This document shows positions 61,908-64,000 of a DNA stretch of 64,000 nt, piece by piece (position 1 is the stretch's first letter; each line of letters opens with the position of its first letter). A model generated the notes under the pieces. That model was not told the origin of the DNA. It saw nothing but the letters and a program-made list of their open reading frames with translations, and made no database searches. The stretch is from Salinibacterium sp. SWN248 (GTDB lineage: Bacteria; Actinomycetota; Actinomycetes; Actinomycetales; Microbacteriaceae), in assembly GCF_015864575.1 (NCBI RefSeq), contig NZ_JADYWW010000002.1, positions 558,001 through 622,000 of the forward strand, given 5' to 3'. Both the position numbers and the translations under genes were made by a program.

Positions 61908-61930
61908 GCGGTTTCACAGAATGAAACCGC
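61908..61930 (-). terminator. Terminator of the tRNA locus
   Basis: GCGGTTTCA (61908-61916) and TGAAACCGC (61922-61930) form a perfect 9-bp stem with a 5-base loop. Read on the minus strand it is followed by TTTCTTC. It lies 3 bases beyond the CCA end of the tRNA fragment, the expected place for the terminator of the original tRNA gene. Confidence 0.8.
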
Positions 61931-61933
61931 CAG

Positions 61934-61983
61934 TGGTAGCTGAGGCGGGATTCGAACCCGCGACCTCACGATTATGAGACGTG
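61934..61983 (-). tRNA. 3' fragment of a CAU-anticodon tRNA (Met-like), integration (att) site
   Basis: On the minus strand this 50-base piece contains the anticodon loop CTCATAA (anticodon CAT at 61976-61974), its 3' stem TCGTG, and a T arm GCGGG-TTCGAAT-CCCGC. The 3' acceptor strand CTCAGCT, discriminator A and encoded CCA follow. The matching 5' acceptor AGCTGAG and D arm are absent from the 60 bases where they should lie. It is thus a displaced 3' half, the classic footprint of a tyrosine-recombinase element that integrated into a tRNA gene. It is not a functional tRNA. Confidence 0.8.
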
Positions 61984-62004
61984 TATCCGTTGTAGCCGCT
62001 CGTT

Positions 62005-63078
62005 ATGCGAGCAGACACTTCCACCACCGAAACCGGCGCAGCTGAGGTTATCGCGCGCGGCTGCGTGCGCCCCATCAAGACCTCCACGGGCATCTGGGTG
62101 CGTTGCGGTTCTCGCATCAAAAGCAGTTGCGGCTCGTGCGCGGAACTGTACCGGGGCGACTGGGCATCCATCGCTCGCTCCGGCGTTTTCGACGGCCCGG
62201 TACAGAACTACCGCTTCTACTTATTGACGCTGACAGCGCCTTCCTTCGGTGCCGTCCACCGTGTGCCGCGTAGCGAGAAGAAGGCCGCGCCGGTGTGCGG
62301 TTGTGGCGTGCAGCACTCGGTGCAAGATGCTGGCTTGCGCGGTGTGCCGCTTCGCCCGTCAACCTACGACTACGCGGGGCAGACTGCTTGGAACCGTGAC
62401 GCGGGGCTGTTGTGGGATCGCACGCGGCGGCGGTTGCGGGATCGCTGGGACTCGGTGGAGTACTTCATCGTGCGGGAGTGGCAAGACCGGGGCGTGCTGC
62501 ACGTTCACGTACTGGTGCGCATCGAACGCTCCGAAGCTCCCAACGCTGCCGTCTTGCGTGACGCTGCGCGCTCAGCTGTCGCCTTCTCCAAGATCGACGG
62601 GGCGCGGGTCGAGTGGGGCGCACAAGCGAAGTGTGACGCGTTCCGGGCTGACGGTGACGGCGCGAAAACGATCTGGTATCTCTCCAAAGCGCTGAACTAC
62701 GTCATGAAGGATGTCGTGCACCAGGGCGAGACGGTGCACCCTCGCGTCTGGTCGCATCTGCTCGCACTCGAGCAAGCAGCGCGGGCCATGCGTTGCGCGC
62801 CGGACTGTGAGCCGGAGTTCTGTCGTGGGCGCGTGCACGAGCGGTACGGCGCACGCTCTCAAGTGGTGAGCGCGTCCCGACGCACGAAGCACCGCCCCGG
62901 CTGGTCATTCACTGGCCTTACTCGCACGGTGCAGCGGCGGCTGCGGCTCGAGTGGTTTCTAGCGAACGTCGAATCATCGGCAGCTGCGGCACATCCAACG
63001 GAGCAAGTGGAGGCCGTCGAGGGCCGCTCGCTGCGTATCCGACGAGAACTAGCCCCCTGTGCGGCGGCGGTTCCGTGA
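62005..63078 (+). CDS. RepSA-like replication initiator (HUH endonuclease type)
   Basis: A 357-residue protein. A putative zinc-binding N-terminus has WVRCGSRIKSSCGSCAELYR (Cys34, Cys42, Cys45), followed by YRFYLLTLTAPSFGAVHRVP. The HUH metal motif is GVLHVHVLVRIE (His166, His168), and a tyrosine that could nick DNA is in IWYLSKALNYVMKD (Tyr225 or Tyr232). The C-terminal region is Arg-rich with a further cysteine cluster (CAPDCEPEFC). This is the pattern of Rep proteins of AICEs and related plasmids, which start rolling-circle replication after excision. No ribosome binding site precedes ATG 62005, so the start is provisional. Confidence 0.82.
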   Translation: MRADTSTTETGAAEVIARGCVRPIKTSTGIWVRCGSRIKSSCGSCAELYRGDWASIARSGVFDGPVQNYRFYLLTLTAPSFGAVHRVPRSEKKAAPVCGCGVQHSVQDAGLRGVPLRPSTYDYAGQTAWNRDAGLLWDRTRRRLRDRWDSVEYFIVREWQDRGVLHVHVLVRIERSEAPNAAVLRDAARSAVAFSKIDGARVEWGAQAKCDAFRADGDGAKTIWYLSKALNYVMKDVVHQGETVHPRVWSHLLALEQAARAMRCAPDCEPEFCRGRVHERYGARSQVVSASRRTKHRPGWSFTGLTRTVQRRLRLEWFLANVESSAAAAHPTEQVEAVEGRSLRIRRELAPCAAAVP

Positions 63079-63093
63079 GCGGGAAGGGAGGTG

Positions 63094-63228
63094 ATGAGAA
63101 TGGCTGAACCTGATTGCCAAATCTGCGCAATGATGGGCCTTCGCGCATGTGATGCGTGCGGAAACCCCACCCCGCCGAAAGAAGAACGTGACGCGTTTGG
63201 GCGCGAGTTGTGCGCGTACTGCGTCTGA
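63094..63228 (+). CDS. 44-residue cysteine-rich (zinc-ribbon-like) protein
   Basis: A small protein with three cysteine pairs: CQIC near the start, CDAC in the middle and CAYC at the end, separated by NPTPPKEERDAFGREL. Two of the pairs could hold a structural zinc, as in small zinc-ribbon proteins often found after rep genes of actinomycete elements. GGGAGG lies just upstream of the start, and the gene follows rep by 15 bp, so it is probably co-expressed. An ATG two codons later is an alternative start. Function unknown. Confidence 0.65.
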   Translation: MRMAEPDCQICAMMGLRACDACGNPTPPKEERDAFGRELCAYCV

Positions 63229-63446
63229 CTGGTGGATGTAGCCGGCTATGAAGGTGGCGGGCTGGGCGGGTGTCGCGCGTGGTAGCCCCGGAGGGGCGAA
63301 CGCGCGGCCCCGCACGGCCACCCGCCTGCATGCCGGGCCATCAACCCGGCCACGCCGGGAAGCCAGCCACGAATCCAAGGGCAACCGTAGCGCGAAGCGC
63401 GAAGGGCGGCAGCAGCATAGGCGGTGAAGTGGTGCAGAATGTCACG
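63229..63446. other. Non-coding GC-rich segment in the element
   Basis: No gene is visible. The stretch has several short inverted repeats, including CCGGGCC/AACCCGG around 63333-63350 and a repeated AGCGCGAAG (63389-63405). It lies directly after rep and the small zinc-ribbon gene and could carry a replication or transfer origin, but nothing specific can be named. Confidence 0.35.
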
Positions 63447-64000
63447 ATGGACGACATCTTGCAACTGATATCGACGCTCGCAGCATTGACAGCACTTACG
63501 TTTGCCGCTGTGACAGCGTTCGGCACGTTAGCCACCGCCGCTTTTACTGGCCTACTTTGGTGGGTAGCCAAGCGAGCGCTCGGCGGCACCAACACGCAAC
63601 TACGGCTCCTGCGCGAACAAGCGGAGCGCGATGGTCGCCCGTACGTGACTGCGGATGTTGTGCCAGGGGTTCAAGGCGCGGGAACATGGGATCTTGTTCT
63701 TACGAATTCTGGTCGAAGCGTGGCGCTTGCAGTGAAGTTTTCGTTCGAAGACTGGGTGGCTAATGGCGAAGATGACTACATCACTGAGAATCTGATCCGG
63801 TTCCTCAAAGAACCCCAAACCTTAATGCCGGGCGCTCACAAACGAGTTATGTGGCGGGCTGACGCTGTAAAAGCCGCTAAGGCTTCATATCCACCGATCG
63901 GCGCCCCCGAGAATGGGAAGTTCTTGCTGACATACTCCGATGAGCTTGAGAAAGAGTACCGCTCAGAAATCAGCTTCAGCTTGAGTATCGTCGGCGCAGC
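63447..64000 (+). CDS. Membrane-anchored protein of unknown function, 3' end beyond the window
   Basis: A frame open from ATG 63447 to the right edge (about 184 residues visible). Residues 1-45 form a hydrophobic region with one or two membrane segments (LISTLAALTALTFAAVTAFG, AAFTGLLWWVAKRAL). The following cytoplasmic or outside part looks like a beta sandwich: RPYVTADVVPG, TWDLVLTNSGRSVALAVKFS, MPGAHKRVMWR. The alternation of LTNSGRSVA with MPG-type loops recalls CARDB-like beta domains, but this is weak. It lies in the cargo position of the mobile element. Confidence 0.6.
   Translation, partial: MDDILQLISTLAALTALTFAAVTAFGTLATAAFTGLLWWVAKRALGGTNTQLRLLREQAERDGRPYVTADVVPGVQGAGTWDLVLTNSGRSVALAVKFSFEDWVANGEDDYITENLIRFLKEPQTLMPGAHKRVMWRADAVKAAKASYPPIGAPENGKFLLTYSDELEKEYRSEISFSLSIVGA

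Larger units (their letters stand above)
61934..64000 (+). mobile_element. Left end of a putative AICE-like integrative element (runs off the window)
   Basis: A tRNA 3' half at the border is followed by a RepSA-like replication initiator, a small cysteine-rich protein and a membrane-anchored unknown protein. This set matches the replication end of actinomycete integrative and conjugative elements (pSAM2-like). The integrase, excisionase, FtsK-like transfer gene and the restored tRNA should lie to the right of the window. The identification rests on gene content and the tRNA fragment, so an integrated plasmid or satellite is also possible. Confidence 0.65.

Noticed and set aside
61703-61969. 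88-codon frame on the minus strand starting with MRSRVRIPPQ
   Set aside because: The start also comes from the tRNA sequence; composition and lack of homology argue against a gene.
61934-61983. A complete functional tRNA
   Set aside because: The 5' acceptor strand AGCTGAG and the D arm are missing where they should be, so only the 3' half is present.
61914-62171. 85-codon frame on the minus strand ending in a VAGSNPAS-like sequence
   Set aside because: This is the well-known false protein produced by translating a tRNA T arm and acceptor; the frame runs through the tRNA fragment.
1-64000. CRISPR arrays, rRNA genes, insertion sequences, prophage structural genes
   Set aside because: None was seen. 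The tandem repeats at 14.2 kb and 29.6 kb have no unique spacers, and no transposase or phage structural motif was found.

Overview
The window looks like chromosomal DNA of a high-G+C Gram-positive actinobacterium, most likely of the family Microbacteriaceae. The evidence is the roughly 60% G+C coding sequence, many GTG starts, many lipobox-anchored binding proteins, an LAATG-type sortase signal, a group I xylose isomerase, a heliorhodopsin, and an extreme excess of the hexamer GGATGC/GCATCC. There is no rRNA, no CRISPR array and no insertion sequence. The only tRNA sequence is a 3' fragment at about 61.93-61.98 kb, which marks the edge of an integrated element.

Layout, 0-17.8 kb: a truncated dehydrogenase, an MFS exporter, a HipBA toxin-antitoxin pair with three operator repeats over its promoter, a PuuD-like hydrolase, alanine dehydrogenase divergent from an Lrp/AsnC regulator, a NarL-type two-component system, a lipoprotein glycosylhydrolase with a DUF6153 protein, an AlkD-like repair protein that seems internally shortened, MarR plus a DHA2 drug exporter, a threonine aldolase, and ArsR plus a CDF metal exporter. 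17.8-24.3 kb: a cell-surface glycan cluster (pyruvyl transferase, GT2, YbhN-like membrane protein, extended nitroreductase, large membrane protein). 24.4-31 kb: a peptide ABC transporter with an amidohydrolase. 31-35 kb: the threonine degradation operon tdh-kbl with a GntR regulator, then a quinone reductase. 35-44 kb: a maltodextrin regulon (malE, malF, malG and an intracellular GH13 enzyme, divergent from an alpha-glucosidase and a LacI regulator) with LacI-type operators between the divergent arms and two hairpins after malE. 44-51.5 kb: an XRE-like HTH fused to an ECF-S-like membrane domain, a TetR/DJ-1/MDR stress operon with two operators bracketing one promoter, a BspA-type LRR surface protein, a heliorhodopsin and a GNAT acetyltransferase. 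51.5-60.3 kb: a sugar regulon (ROK regulator, TIM-barrel isomerase, Gfo/Idh dehydrogenase, binding protein, divergent ATPase, permease, xylose isomerase), flanked by two paralogous GNAT genes.

From about 61.93 kb to the right edge the window enters a putative integrative element of the actinomycete (AICE) kind. The displaced 3' half of a CAU-anticodon tRNA is followed by a RepSA-like HUH replication initiator, a 44-residue cysteine-rich protein and a membrane-anchored protein of unknown function that runs off the end. Its integrase and second border are not in view.

The most distinctive signals are the HipBA operator array, the HTH/ECF-S fusion, the heliorhodopsin, the tRNA-seated replicon, the extended nitroreductase in the pyruvyl transferase cluster, and the GGATGC excess. 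Family assignments were made by eye, without any database search.
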